This document shows positions 6,342-13,483 of a DNA stretch of 41,337 bases, piece after piece. The notes below the pieces were generated by a model. It searched no databases. It had not been told where the DNA came from and saw only the letters and a list, made by a program, of their open reading frames with translations. The DNA is taken from positions 1 to 41,337 of the forward strand of contig JAFTWW010000003.1 in assembly GCA_017465085.1 (NCBI GenBank), written 5' to 3'. A program made the translations under genes and the position numbers. The DNA comes from Clostridia bacterium. Lineage in GTDB: Bacteria > Bacillota > Clostridia > Oscillospirales > Acutalibacteraceae. Numbering within the stretch: position 1 is the stretch's first letter; the number at the start of each line of letters is the position of its first letter.

Positions 6342-7670
6342 TTAGAACGCTATCTTCATAAAGAGCGCCACAAGGCATAGGATTAAGGCGCAGGGCACAT
6401 AGAGATATCTTCCCGCATAGTACCAAAGATTTCCTCTGTTTTTTCGAACGCCTTTGTTAATCTCGCCGAGCAGGTCCTCCTTCTTCATAACAAAGAACCA
6501 GGTAACCGCGCCGAGCAGAGCGCCTATGGGGATTATATAGATTGAAACGATATCCATCCAAGGCCCCCACTTTGCAATAGGCTCCATATTGATACCGATG
6601 CCGAGGCACACAACACCCAAAAGAATGAGAATCAGATTGCGGCTGAGCTTTGGAAACTTATTCTGCAGAGATTCTGCCACCGCCTCAAACATATTCTGAA
6701 GAGAGCTTACGCCTGCAAAAATCATAGCAATATAGAGGATAATTGCAAAGATTATACCCAAGGGTATATCCTGCAAAATTCTCGGCAGAGTTACAAATAA
6801 AAGGGATGGCCCTGCGCCCACATCAAGCCCATAGGCATAGCAGGCGGGGATAATAACGAGGGAGGCAGTCAGCGCGGCGATGGTATCAAACATAGCGGTG
6901 CGGACCGAAAGCTTTACCACATCCTCCTTTTCATCAAGGTAGGCGCCATATACTATCATACCGCTACCCGTTACAGACAAGGAGAAAAACGCTTGCCCCA
7001 TAGCCCATACCCAAGTCATTGGTTTTTTTAGCACCGACCACTCGGGAGTAAACATAAATTTATAGCCCTCCGCAGCGCCCGGTAGGAAAGCAACCCTTAC
7101 AGCAAGAACAACAAAGATAATAAAGAAAACAGGCATCATTATCTTATTACTCTTCTCAATACTTTTAGCGCCTAAAAGCAGGGTTAAAAGGGTTGCTACA
7201 ACAACTATAATATGGAATGGAATAACCGAATAATCGTTACCCGAAAAGCTATCAAACCAAGCGGCTGTTTCTACGCCCATAAGCTTACCCGTAACCGAAT
7301 CCCAAAAGGCCTTAAGCACATAAGCGATAATTACGGCGTAGCCCAAAGCTATACACAACGAGCCTGCAAGGGGAAGCCAGCCGAGAGCGGCGCCGCCCTT
7401 GGCCATTTTTTCGCCCCTTGTGGCAAAAGCGCTTTTATAGGCGCCGAGGGTACCCGTTTTTGCGCGGCGGCCGAGGGCGTATTCTGCCGAAAGACCTACT
7501 ATGCTAAAAAGGGCTACAAAGAAAAGATAGGCAACTAAAAAGGCTCCGCCTCCGTTCAGGCCCATTTTTGCGGGGAAGCCCCACACATTTGCCATACCAA
7601 CTGCGCTGCCTACCGCCGATAATATAAAGCCCCAACGGGATGAAAACTTCCGATTTGCAGTATTACTCAT
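6342..7670 (-). CDS. Sodium:neurotransmitter symporter-family transporter
   Basis: This 442-residue polytopic membrane protein is of the NSS/SNF (LeuT-like) family, which imports amino acids or related amines with Na+. The N-terminus has WGFILSAVGSAVGMANVW followed by the unwound TM1 and NGGGAFLVAY, the family hallmark. About eleven hydrophobic segments follow, including the TM6-like SLSVTGSGMIVYGAYL. In most homologues TM1 reads NVWRFP; here it is NVWGFP, so the usual extracellular-gate Arg is replaced by Gly. ATG 7668-7670 follows GAGGAGA. It is transcribed alone from 7702-7730, divergently from the SCIFF operon. The substrate is not determinable. Confidence 0.9.
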   Translation of the reverse strand: MSNTANRKFSSRWGFILSAVGSAVGMANVWGFPAKMGLNGGGAFLVAYLFFVALFSIVGLSAEYALGRRAKTGTLGAYKSAFATRGEKMAKGGAALGWLPLAGSLCIALGYAVIIAYVLKAFWDSVTGKLMGVETAAWFDSFSGNDYSVIPFHIIVVVATLLTLLLGAKSIEKSNKIMMPVFFIIFVVLAVRVAFLPGAAEGYKFMFTPEWSVLKKPMTWVWAMGQAFFSLSVTGSGMIVYGAYLDEKEDVVKLSVRTAMFDTIAALTASLVIIPACYAYGLDVGAGPSLLFVTLPRILQDIPLGIIFAIILYIAMIFAGVSSLQNMFEAVAESLQNKFPKLSRNLILILLGVVCLGIGINMEPIAKWGPWMDIVSIYIIPIGALLGAVTWFFVMKKEDLLGEINKGVRKNRGNLWYYAGRYLYVPCALILCLVALFMKIAF

Positions 7671-7701
7671 TATATTTTCTCCTCAAAACATTCTAAGTAA
7701 T

Positions 7702-7730
7702 ACCATATACTAAATTGAAGATTTTGTCAA
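7702..7730 (-). promoter_or_regulatory. Promoter of the NSS symporter
   Basis: Reverse strand: TTGACA (7725-7730), 17 bases, TATGGT (7702-7707), about 32 bases before ATG 7670. Its -35 lies only 12 bases from the -35 of the SCIFF promoter facing the other way. Confidence 0.65.
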
Positions 7731-7742
7731 ACCTTTTATTCC

Positions 7743-7771
7743 TTGACAAGATTTTTAAGGTGTGCTATACT
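7743..7771 (+). promoter_or_regulatory. Promoter of the SCIFF operon
   Basis: TTGACA (7743-7748), 17-base spacer, TATACT (7766-7771): a near-consensus vegetative promoter about 40 bases before ATG 7811. Confidence 0.8.
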
Positions 7772-7810
7772 TATAAAGTAAATTTTAACCTTGAACGGAG
7801 GCTTATTATA

Positions 7811-7960
7811 ATGGAAAGAATTAAGACTATTGAAACCCGTGATCTTTGCGAGAGCGCTAAAAACGGCGGTTGCGGCGAATGCCAGACCTCTTGCCAGTCT
7901 GCTTGCAAAACAAGCTGCGGTATTGCAAATCAGCAGTGCGAAAACAAGGATAACGACTAA
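7811..7960 (+). CDS. scfA: SCIFF ranthipeptide precursor
   Basis: This 49-residue precursor belongs to the 'six cysteines in forty-five residues' family, a near-universal marker of Clostridia. The leader is MERIKTIETRDL and the core is GGCGECQTSCQSACKTSC, then a final Cys: C21, C24, C28, C32, C36 and C43. The maturase installs thioether bridges from these Cys to partner residues. An additional Cys at position 13 makes seven. ATG 7811 is chosen because GGAGG lies about ten bases upstream; a longer frame from 7715 would include the promoter. A hairpin terminator separates it from scfB. Confidence 0.95.
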   Translation: MERIKTIETRDLCESAKNGGCGECQTSCQSACKTSCGIANQQCENKDND

Positions 7961-7973
7961 TTAGTTAAATTTG

Positions 7974-8002
7974 AAAATGCCGCGTTATCTGCGGCATTTT
8001 TT
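7974..8002 (+). terminator. Intercistronic terminator/attenuator between scfA and scfB
   Basis: AAAATGCCGC, 7-base loop, GCGGCATTTTTT. It lies 13 bases after the scfA stop and 15 bases before the scfB start. Partial read-through would give far more precursor mRNA than maturase mRNA. Confidence 0.85.
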
Positions 8003-8017
8003 ATTTAGGGGATTTTT

Positions 8018-9400
8018 ATGCTACATCAATATAAACTGAACGGCTACAATATCGTGCTTGATACCTGCTCGGGCTCGGTGCACGCGGTGGATGAGGTGGC
8101 CTACGATATTATTGCCGTTTTTAAGGATAAATCACAAGAGGAGATAGTAAAGCTAATCCTCGAAAAATATAAGGATAGAGCCGATGTTACAAGGGAGGAA
8201 ATCCTCCTTTGCATTGAGGATATAAAGGCTCTCGAAATGCGGGGCAAGCTTTTCACCCCCGATACCTTTGAGCCTATGGCCGATACCCTTAAGGATAGGA
8301 GTAAGAATATAATCAAGGCCCTTTGTCTTCACGTGGCCCACACATGCAACCTTAATTGCGAATATTGCTTTGCGAGTCAAGGCAAATACCACGGCGAGCG
8401 CGCCCTTATGAGCTTTGAGGTGGGCAAGCGCGCCCTTGATTTTCTTATAGAAAATTCGGGTAACCGCCGCAATTTAGAGGTTGATTTCTTTGGCGGCGAG
8501 CCTCTTATGAACTGGGAGGTTGTAAAGCAGCTTGTTCTGTATGCAAGAAGCATCGAAAAGGAAAAGGGCAAGAATTTCCGCTTTACCCTTACCACCAACG
8601 GTATGCTTATCGATGATGACGTTATAGATTTCTCCAACGAGCAGATGCACAATGTGGTATTGAGCCTTGATGGAAGAAAGGATATCCACGATAGCGTGCG
8701 GGTGGATTTTAACGGCAAGGGAAGCTTTGATACCATCGTTCCGAAGTTCAAAGAGTTTGTAAAAAGAAGGGGCGATAAGGAATATTATATGCGGGGTACT
8801 TTCACCCACAAAAACCCCGATTTCCTTAAGGATATTGAGGTTATGCTGGATTTAGGCTTTGATAAGATAAGTATGGAGCCCGTGGTATGCGCCCCCGAGG
8901 ATAAAAGCGCCCTCACGGATGAGGATAAGCCCGTTATCTTTGAGCAGTATGAGTTACTTGCCAAGAAGATGTTGGAAAGCAATTCCAAGGGCAAGGGATT
9001 TACCTTCTATCACTATATGATAGACCTTAAGGGTGGTCCCTGCGTTTATAAGCGCATTTCGGGATGTGGCAGCGGCACCGAGTATATGGCGGTTACCCCT
9101 TGGGGCGACCTTTACCCCTGCCATCAGTTTGTTGGAGATGAAAAGTTTAAGCTTGGTAACATCTTTGAGGGTGTTACCAATACCGATACCGTGAAGGAAT
9201 TTAAGGGCTGTAACGCATATTCCAGACCCGATTGCCGTGACTGTTGGGCAAAGCTTTACTGCTCGGGCGGTTGCGCCGCCAACGCCTACCACGCCACAGG
9301 CTCTGTTAAGGGTATATATGAATACGGCTGTGAGCTTTTCAGAAAACGAATGGAATGCGCCATAATGGTTGAGGTTGCAAAGGAACTTGAAGAAAAATAA
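8018..9400 (+). CDS. scfB: SCIFF peptide radical SAM maturase
   Basis: This 460-residue radical SAM/SPASM enzyme forms Cys thioether cross-links in the SCIFF peptide. Residues ~1-90 form an RRE-like leader-binding domain (HQYKLNGYNIVLD to LEMRGKLF). The SAM cluster is HTCNLNCEYC at about residues 108-117, followed by FFGGEPLMNWE. The SPASM region holds the auxiliary-cluster cysteines: GGPCVYKRISGCGSG, DLYPCHQF, CRDCWAKLYCSGGC and a last YGCELF. Length and motif order match characterised ranthipeptide maturases. GGGG before ATG 8018 is the ribosome site. Its TAA overlaps the next ATG by one base, coupling it to the decarboxylase-like gene. Confidence 0.95.
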   Translation: MLHQYKLNGYNIVLDTCSGSVHAVDEVAYDIIAVFKDKSQEEIVKLILEKYKDRADVTREEILLCIEDIKALEMRGKLFTPDTFEPMADTLKDRSKNIIKALCLHVAHTCNLNCEYCFASQGKYHGERALMSFEVGKRALDFLIENSGNRRNLEVDFFGGEPLMNWEVVKQLVLYARSIEKEKGKNFRFTLTTNGMLIDDDVIDFSNEQMHNVVLSLDGRKDIHDSVRVDFNGKGSFDTIVPKFKEFVKRRGDKEYYMRGTFTHKNPDFLKDIEVMLDLGFDKISMEPVVCAPEDKSALTDEDKPVIFEQYELLAKKMLESNSKGKGFTFYHYMIDLKGGPCVYKRISGCGSGTEYMAVTPWGDLYPCHQFVGDEKFKLGNIFEGVTNTDTVKEFKGCNAYSRPDCRDCWAKLYCSGGCAANAYHATGSVKGIYEYGCELFRKRMECAIMVEVAKELEEK

Positions 9401-10704
9401 TGAAAACGCCGATTTTTGATTTTGTGAAATCCTATGCCGATAAGAACCCCTCGCGGCTACATATGCCAGGGCACAAGGGAGCAGAGCTTTTAGGCTGTGA
9501 AAAATACGATATCACCGAAATTTCGGGGGCGGATTCGCTTTTTGAGGCCTCGGGAATTATAAAAGAGTCCGAAGAAAACGCCGCGGAGCTTTTCGGAGCT
9601 CTCCGCACCCTATATTCAACCGAGGGCTCAACACAAAGCATTAAGGCTATGGTATATCTCGCCCTTAAAAACCGCAAAGTCACCGATACAAAACCCGTTA
9701 TCGCGGCAACGAGAAACGCCCACAAATCCTTTGTTTATGCCTGCGCCCTCCTTGATATTGATATTTTCTGGATATACGGCCGCTCGGATAAATTTTCCCT
9801 TTGCGAGTGCGGTGTAACCGCTGAGGATATTGATAACGCCATCAAGGAAAGTGACGCCTTTGCGGTGTTTGTAACGAGTCCCGATTACCTTGGCAATATG
9901 CTTGATATTAAGGCCTTTTCCGATACCGCTCATAAACACAATATTCCGCTTCTTGTGGATAACGCCCATGGGGCATATCTTGCCTTTTTAGAGCAAAACC
10001 GCCACCCAATAGCGCTGGGGGCGGATATGTGCTGTGATTCGGCCCATAAGACACTTCCCGTGCTGACGGGGGGAGCTTATCTTCACATAAACAACAAGGA
10101 TTTTGCGAATGATGGCAAGGCGGCTTTATCGCTATTTTGCTCAACGAGTCCCTCCTATTTAACCCTTGCCTCTCTGGATTTAGCCAACAAATATTTGATT
10201 GAGGATTACGGTAAGCGACTTTGCGAGCTTATAAAAAAGCTCAATAAGCTTAAAGAGGCTTTAAGAGGCAGAGGCTTTACCGTTCTTGATACCGACCCTC
10301 TTAAATTAACGGTTAAAAACGGCGGTATAGCTTTAAGCCGGAGGCTTAAGGAATACAACTGCGAGGCGGAGTATGAATCCCCCGATTTTACGGTGCTTAT
10401 GTTCACCCCCGAAAACGAGGATAAGGATTTCATAGCTATAGAAAACGCCCTTACTGCTCCCCCATCCTTAAAGGATAACGGGCTTTTAGCGGTAAGACCT
10501 AAGGCCGTTTGCTCACCGAGAGCCGCTCTCTTTTCCAAATCGGAAGAGGTGAATACCGAAGATGCTTGCGGCCGCGTTTTAGCCGATGTTTCGGTTTCCT
10601 GCCCCCCTGCCGTGCCCATTCTTGTAAGCGGAGAGGAAATAAGCGAAGATTCCATAAACATTTTCCGTTATTACGGCATTAAAAAAATTAAGGTTATAAA
10701 ATAG
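9400..10704 (+). CDS. Orn/Lys/Arg decarboxylase-family PLP enzyme
   Basis: This 434-residue fold-type-I PLP enzyme is of the short Gram-positive arginine/lysine/ornithine decarboxylase group. Visible motifs are SRLHMPGHKG at the N-terminus, YSTEGSTQS (cofactor phosphate region), LLVDNAHGAYLAF (Asp contacting the pyridine nitrogen) and the Schiff-base segment DSAHKTLPVLTGGA with the catalytic Lys. A smaller C-terminal domain ends in FRYYGIKKIKVI. Such enzymes make cadaverine, putrescine or agmatine. The substrate cannot be fixed from sequence, and the C-terminal part is shorter than in long biodegradative decarboxylases. The start codon shares a base with the scfB stop (TAATG), so it is co-translated with the SCIFF maturase. 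Confidence 0.85.
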   Translation: MKTPIFDFVKSYADKNPSRLHMPGHKGAELLGCEKYDITEISGADSLFEASGIIKESEENAAELFGALRTLYSTEGSTQSIKAMVYLALKNRKVTDTKPVIAATRNAHKSFVYACALLDIDIFWIYGRSDKFSLCECGVTAEDIDNAIKESDAFAVFVTSPDYLGNMLDIKAFSDTAHKHNIPLLVDNAHGAYLAFLEQNRHPIALGADMCCDSAHKTLPVLTGGAYLHINNKDFANDGKAALSLFCSTSPSYLTLASLDLANKYLIEDYGKRLCELIKKLNKLKEALRGRGFTVLDTDPLKLTVKNGGIALSRRLKEYNCEAEYESPDFTVLMFTPENEDKDFIAIENALTAPPSLKDNGLLAVRPKAVCSPRAALFSKSEEVNTEDACGRVLADVSVSCPPAVPILVSGEEISEDSINIFRYYGIKKIKVIK

Positions 10705-10706
10705 CA

Positions 10707-10739
10707 AAAAGCTGAAAGGCAGTTTACCTTTCAGCTTTT
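10707..10739. terminator. Terminator between convergent operons
   Basis: AAAAGCTGAAAGG, 7-base loop, CCTTTCAGCTTTT. It is symmetrical, serves both directions, and overlaps the last codons of the minus-strand peptidase gene. Confidence 0.85.
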
Positions 10740-11173
10740 AATTTTTTCCATAAAAACTGTTTTACTTTTCTGTAAACATAAATAAAGGGGAAACGGAGGG
10801 TGCTGAGAATACCGAAAAGCTTAAAGATAAAGCTATCCGCCTGCATATATTTTCCGTTTCGGTAAAGAGCGGTTAAAACTCCTATAATATTATCCGCTTT
10901 AATATCTCGCTCAAGGTTAAGATTGTTATCTCCGCGGATAACCAATTCCTCGCCCTTTATTCTAACTATTCTGTGAAGAACGAAGCTTTCATCATTCCTT
11001 GTGTAAAGGACGATATCACCTTTTTTAAGGGGATTTTCGGGCCTTTTTATTACGGCGATATCCCTATGCTCTTTGAAAAGGGGCGCCATACTGTTGCCTT
11101 GAGTTAACACCTCTATCTGCGCGCTCTCACTCAGAGCCTCACGGGCATTTTTAAGCTCAACCTTATCCATCAT
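10724..11173 (-). CDS. S24/S26-family serine peptidase (SipW-like)
   Basis: This 149-residue protein has GNSMAPLF with Ser28 and VLHRI with His67, giving the Ser-His arrangement of SipW/archaeal-type signal peptidases rather than Ser-Lys. KGDIVLYTR and IRGDNN complete the beta-fold signature. There is no N-terminal membrane helix. Instead a hydrophobic stretch lies near the C-terminus (FKLFGILSTLRFPFIYVY), followed by a basic tail, so it may sit at the membrane by its end. Its first ATG overlaps the PqqD-like stop by four bases. In this operon it would be the candidate leader or export peptidase for a modified peptide; that is inferred from context. Confidence 0.75.
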   Translation of the reverse strand: MMDKVELKNAREALSESAQIEVLTQGNSMAPLFKEHRDIAVIKRPENPLKKGDIVLYTRNDESFVLHRIVRIKGEELVIRGDNNLNLERDIKADNIIGVLTALYRNGKYMQADSFIFKLFGILSTLRFPFIYVYRKVKQFLWKKLKAER

Positions 11174-11430
11174 ATAACACCAAAGGAGGCAAGATAGGCT
11201 AAAAATTCATCCACTTTTTCTTCTGCCCTTTCCTTTTCTACCTCGTACTCACCGCGCACCGCGTTTACGATTTCCTCTCTCGAAATTTCGTTTTTGAGTA
11301 AAGAAAATATAAAGGCTCCCGTTTCATTAAGCTTGATATATCCGCCGAAGGCTTCAAGACTATCTCCCACGGCTACGGCTACGGTTTTGCCCGCAACCTC
11401 ATTTGTTACAAACTCGTATTTAAGCTTCAT
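11170..11430 (-). CDS. PqqD-like protein (RiPP recognition element)
   Basis: This 86-residue protein has the PqqD/RRE winged-helix layout: two beta strands (YEFVTNEVAGKTVAVAVG), the hallmark YIKLNETGAFIFSLLKN (normally about NETGAxIWxLL), a helix SREEIVNAVRGEY and a C-terminal helix ending FLAYLASFGVI. Stand-alone PqqD-type proteins bind leader peptides and hand them to modifying enzymes. The gene lies three bases after the kinase-like gene and overlaps the peptidase gene. No radical SAM enzyme or precursor is in this operon, though the SCIFF maturase is in the convergent one. Confidence 0.85.
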   Translation of the reverse strand: MKLKYEFVTNEVAGKTVAVAVGDSLEAFGGYIKLNETGAFIFSLLKNEISREEIVNAVRGEYEVEKERAEEKVDEFLAYLASFGVI

Positions 11431-11433
11431 TTT

Positions 11434-12138
11434 TTACCTCTCGAAAATAGTTTTATATGGATTTTTCGCCGCATCATTATCAAGATTACAGGTGATTTTC
11501 CAAAGCTTACAGGTGTTTAACAGCTTTTCAAGCAGTTCAAGGGTTTTAGCGGCGCTCTGGGGATTTTTAGGCATATATACTTGCGAAAACAATAGGTCTG
11601 CCGCCTCATCCTTTTTTAGCTCCTCGGCCTTATTTTCACCGCCTCTTTCAATAAAGCAGATATGCTTTAAGGGGGTCTTCCCCGTATTGCCTAAATTCTC
11701 CTTACCTTTCCAAGGAGTGCCGTAGGCAAAAGGATATTCACTGCCCTCAAAAAAACGGACAAAGGGCTTATCCCCGTTTATAACGGTAAGCTTATCCCCT
11801 AAAAGCGCCTGCCAACGAAGAAGATGGGTGGTTTTACCCGTGCCGCTTCGGGCGGCAAATGCAACGCCCTCTCCGCCTACCTCGAACACGGCGCTATGAA
11901 GCAAAAATGCATCCTTTTGGGGCAGTATTTCGGCAAGCAGGCGGTTAGCCGCCACCGATTCGAGATACTCTCTAGAGTGGGGATTTTCTGCAAGCTCCTT
12001 TTCCCTTTCCAAATCCTTAGGGGTTACGGTTATTTCTATATCGGCAATCCCACTCTCGCACTCAAAGGGGGCGCAAAGCTTTTTAAGATAGCCGCCCATA
12101 TCCTTAAAATCCATATTAAATTCGGCTATGCGATACAT
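11434..12138 (-). CDS. HPr-kinase/PEPCK-like P-loop ATPase
   Basis: The chosen start is ATG 12136-12138 behind a GGGGGG-type ribosome site (complement of 12145-12150), giving 234 residues. A longer frame to 12270 would swallow the promoter. The central motif is AFLLHSAVFEVGGEG followed by the Walker A loop AARSGTGKTTHLL, then INGDKPFVR and YGTPWKGKENLG. This is the compact kinase core of HPr kinase/phosphorylase-like proteins that accompany PqqD-type proteins in peptide-modification clusters. The lasso-peptide kinases are related. It is first in the three-gene operon. Its likely activity is ATP-dependent phosphorylation of a peptide or protein; the target is unknown. Confidence 0.7.
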   Translation of the reverse strand: MYRIAEFNMDFKDMGGYLKKLCAPFECESGIADIEITVTPKDLEREKELAENPHSREYLESVAANRLLAEILPQKDAFLLHSAVFEVGGEGVAFAARSGTGKTTHLLRWQALLGDKLTVINGDKPFVRFFEGSEYPFAYGTPWKGKENLGNTGKTPLKHICFIERGGENKAEELKKDEAADLLFSQVYMPKNPQSAAKTLELLEKLLNTCKLWKITCNLDNDAAKNPYKTIFER

Positions 12139-12189
12139 TTTTGTCCCCCCTGTATTTGTATTTACACCCAAAGGCGCAACATCATTTAT

Positions 12190-12218
12190 ATAATACCCTA
12201 ACAGCGTAAATAAGTCAA
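12190..12218 (-). promoter_or_regulatory. Promoter of the kinase-PqqD-peptidase operon
   Basis: Reverse strand: TTGACT (12213-12218), 17 bases, TATTAT (12190-12195). The position supports the start at 12138. Confidence 0.75.
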
Positions 12219-12307
12219 TCCATTGTGACACTTTTCCCGCCCCGAAATATAATATAGTGACGGGTTGCATACTTTAATCCGCCACTATACTATCAGAAGG
12301 GAATTAT

Positions 12308-13198
12308 ATGAATATTAAAATCAAAACTGCTCCCGATTTCAAAGCCGTGGCGGCAAGGGTGGGCGCCGTTGGTATTGCGGGAAATATGTTTTTAAGCATT
12401 TTTAAGGCGGTGGCAGGTCTGCTATCGGGCTCGGGATCGCTCATAAGCGATGCCGTGCATTCGGCCGCCGATGTTTTCAGCAATATTGTGGTACTTATAG
12501 GCATACGCCTCTCGGCAAAAAAGCCTGATAGAGAGCACCCCTACGGTCACGAACGGTTTGAGTGCGTGGCAGCGGCAGTTCTCGGTATTATTCTGCTTGT
12601 TACAGGGCTTTTTATCGGCATAAGCGCCTGCGAGCAGATACTTTCCAATGATTTCGGCAGTGAGAATGCGCCCAAAATATACGCCGTTATTGCGGCGGCG
12701 GTATCCCTTGTTATCAAGGAGTTTTTGTTCCGCTTCACAAAATTTTACGGCATTAAATATAACTCACAGGCGCTTCTTGCCGATGCTTATCACCACCGCG
12801 CCGATGTTTTGGCAACCTTAGGCGCCCTTGTGGGAACGGTGGGAGCTAAGGCGGGTATGCCTATTTTAGATAGCATTGCAAGTATCGGCATTTGTATTCT
12901 TATAATAAGAACGGCGGTGAAAATTCTTTTTGAAGCCGCAAGAAAAATGATAGATAGGTCCTGCGATGATGAAACGCAGGAAAATATATTAAATCTGCTA
13001 AAGACAGATGAAAGGGTTTTTGACGCCGTTCTTCGCACACGGCTTTTCGGCAATAAGATCTACGCCGAGGCCACCGTTTTTGTAAGCCCCGATACAACCG
13101 TTATGGAGAGTTTTCACTTATCCACCGAATTATCAGGAAAGGTTAATAACGTTCTTCCGCAGATAAAGGAGATTTCGGTATGGGTTGCGCCGAAATAA
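12308..13198 (+). CDS. Cation diffusion facilitator (Zn/Fe/Mn efflux) transporter
   Basis: This 296-residue CDF-family transporter sits in the cytoplasmic membrane and exchanges divalent metal for protons. TM2 carries SDAVHSAADVFSN, with D48, H51 and D55 for the metal site, and TM5 carries LLADAYHHRADVL with the matching His/Asp set. The signature KKPDREHPYGHERFE follows TM2. The cytoplasmic C-terminal domain (about 205-296) has the ferredoxin-like fold with VRTRLFG-like and AEATVFVSPD segments. Start ATG 12308 follows AGAAGGGA. It is transcribed alone, divergent from the kinase operon, and ends at a strong terminator. Metal specificity is not readable. Confidence 0.92.
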   Translation: MNIKIKTAPDFKAVAARVGAVGIAGNMFLSIFKAVAGLLSGSGSLISDAVHSAADVFSNIVVLIGIRLSAKKPDREHPYGHERFECVAAAVLGIILLVTGLFIGISACEQILSNDFGSENAPKIYAVIAAAVSLVIKEFLFRFTKFYGIKYNSQALLADAYHHRADVLATLGALVGTVGAKAGMPILDSIASIGICILIIRTAVKILFEAARKMIDRSCDDETQENILNLLKTDERVFDAVLRTRLFGNKIYAEATVFVSPDTTVMESFHLSTELSGKVNNVLPQIKEISVWVAPK

Positions 13199-13217
13199 AC
13201 AAGAAAGAATAAATACA

Positions 13218-13264
13218 GAAAAAGAGAAGATTCGTTTTAATTGCGAATCTTCTCTTTCTTTTTT
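13218..13264 (+). terminator. Rho-independent terminator of the cation efflux gene
   Basis: AAAGAGAAGATTCG, short loop, CGAATCTTCTCTTT, then CTTTTTT. Confidence 0.9.
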
Positions 13265-13269
13265 GTTAA

Positions 13270-13467
13270 GTGATATGCCGCCCTTGGCGGCGTGATATTT
13301 TCACTTTGCGAAAGTGATATTAAGTCCTTTGGACTTAGTGATATTCTATTCGCCCTATAACTTGCGAAGCAAATAACACTCGGCTAAAAGCCGAATATCA
13401 CTGCGTAGCAATATCACTCGCCGTAGGCGAATAGAGTTGGCGTAATGTCCGTTAAGGACATCACGCC
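13270..13467. repeat. Array of short tri-loop hairpins joined by GTGATAT/ATATCAC
   Basis: Eight small palindromes follow one another: GCCGCC-CTT-GGCGGC, TCACTTT-GCG-AAAGTGA, TAAGTCC-TTT-GGACTTA, TTGC-GAA-GCAA, TCGGCT-AAA-AGCCGA, TGC-GTA-GCA, TCGCC-GTA-GGCGA and TGTCC-GTTAA-GGACA. GTGATAT occurs at 13270, 13292, 13314 and 13338. The inverse ATATCAC occurs at 13395 and 13411. TATTCGCC (13348) pairs with GGCGAATA (13426). The whole thus has overall dyad symmetry with different hairpin sequences inside. It fills the gap between the cation efflux terminator and the GH31 gene. No gene is seen in it. Confidence 0.85.
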
Positions 13468-13483
13468 ATTCGCCCTCTTGTTT

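Noticed and set aside
7715-7810. N-terminal extension of the SCIFF peptide
   Set aside because: The extension would cover the promoter at 7743-7771, and the canonical leader starts at 7811 behind GGAGG.
12139-12270. N-terminal extension of the kinase-like protein
   Set aside because: It contains a TTGACT-17-TATTAT promoter on the same strand and has no ribosome site at its ATG.
13270-13467. Possible CRISPR array
   Set aside because: The repeated unit is only 7 bases, it inverts halfway, the intervening sequences are hairpins of varying length, and no cas genes are present.
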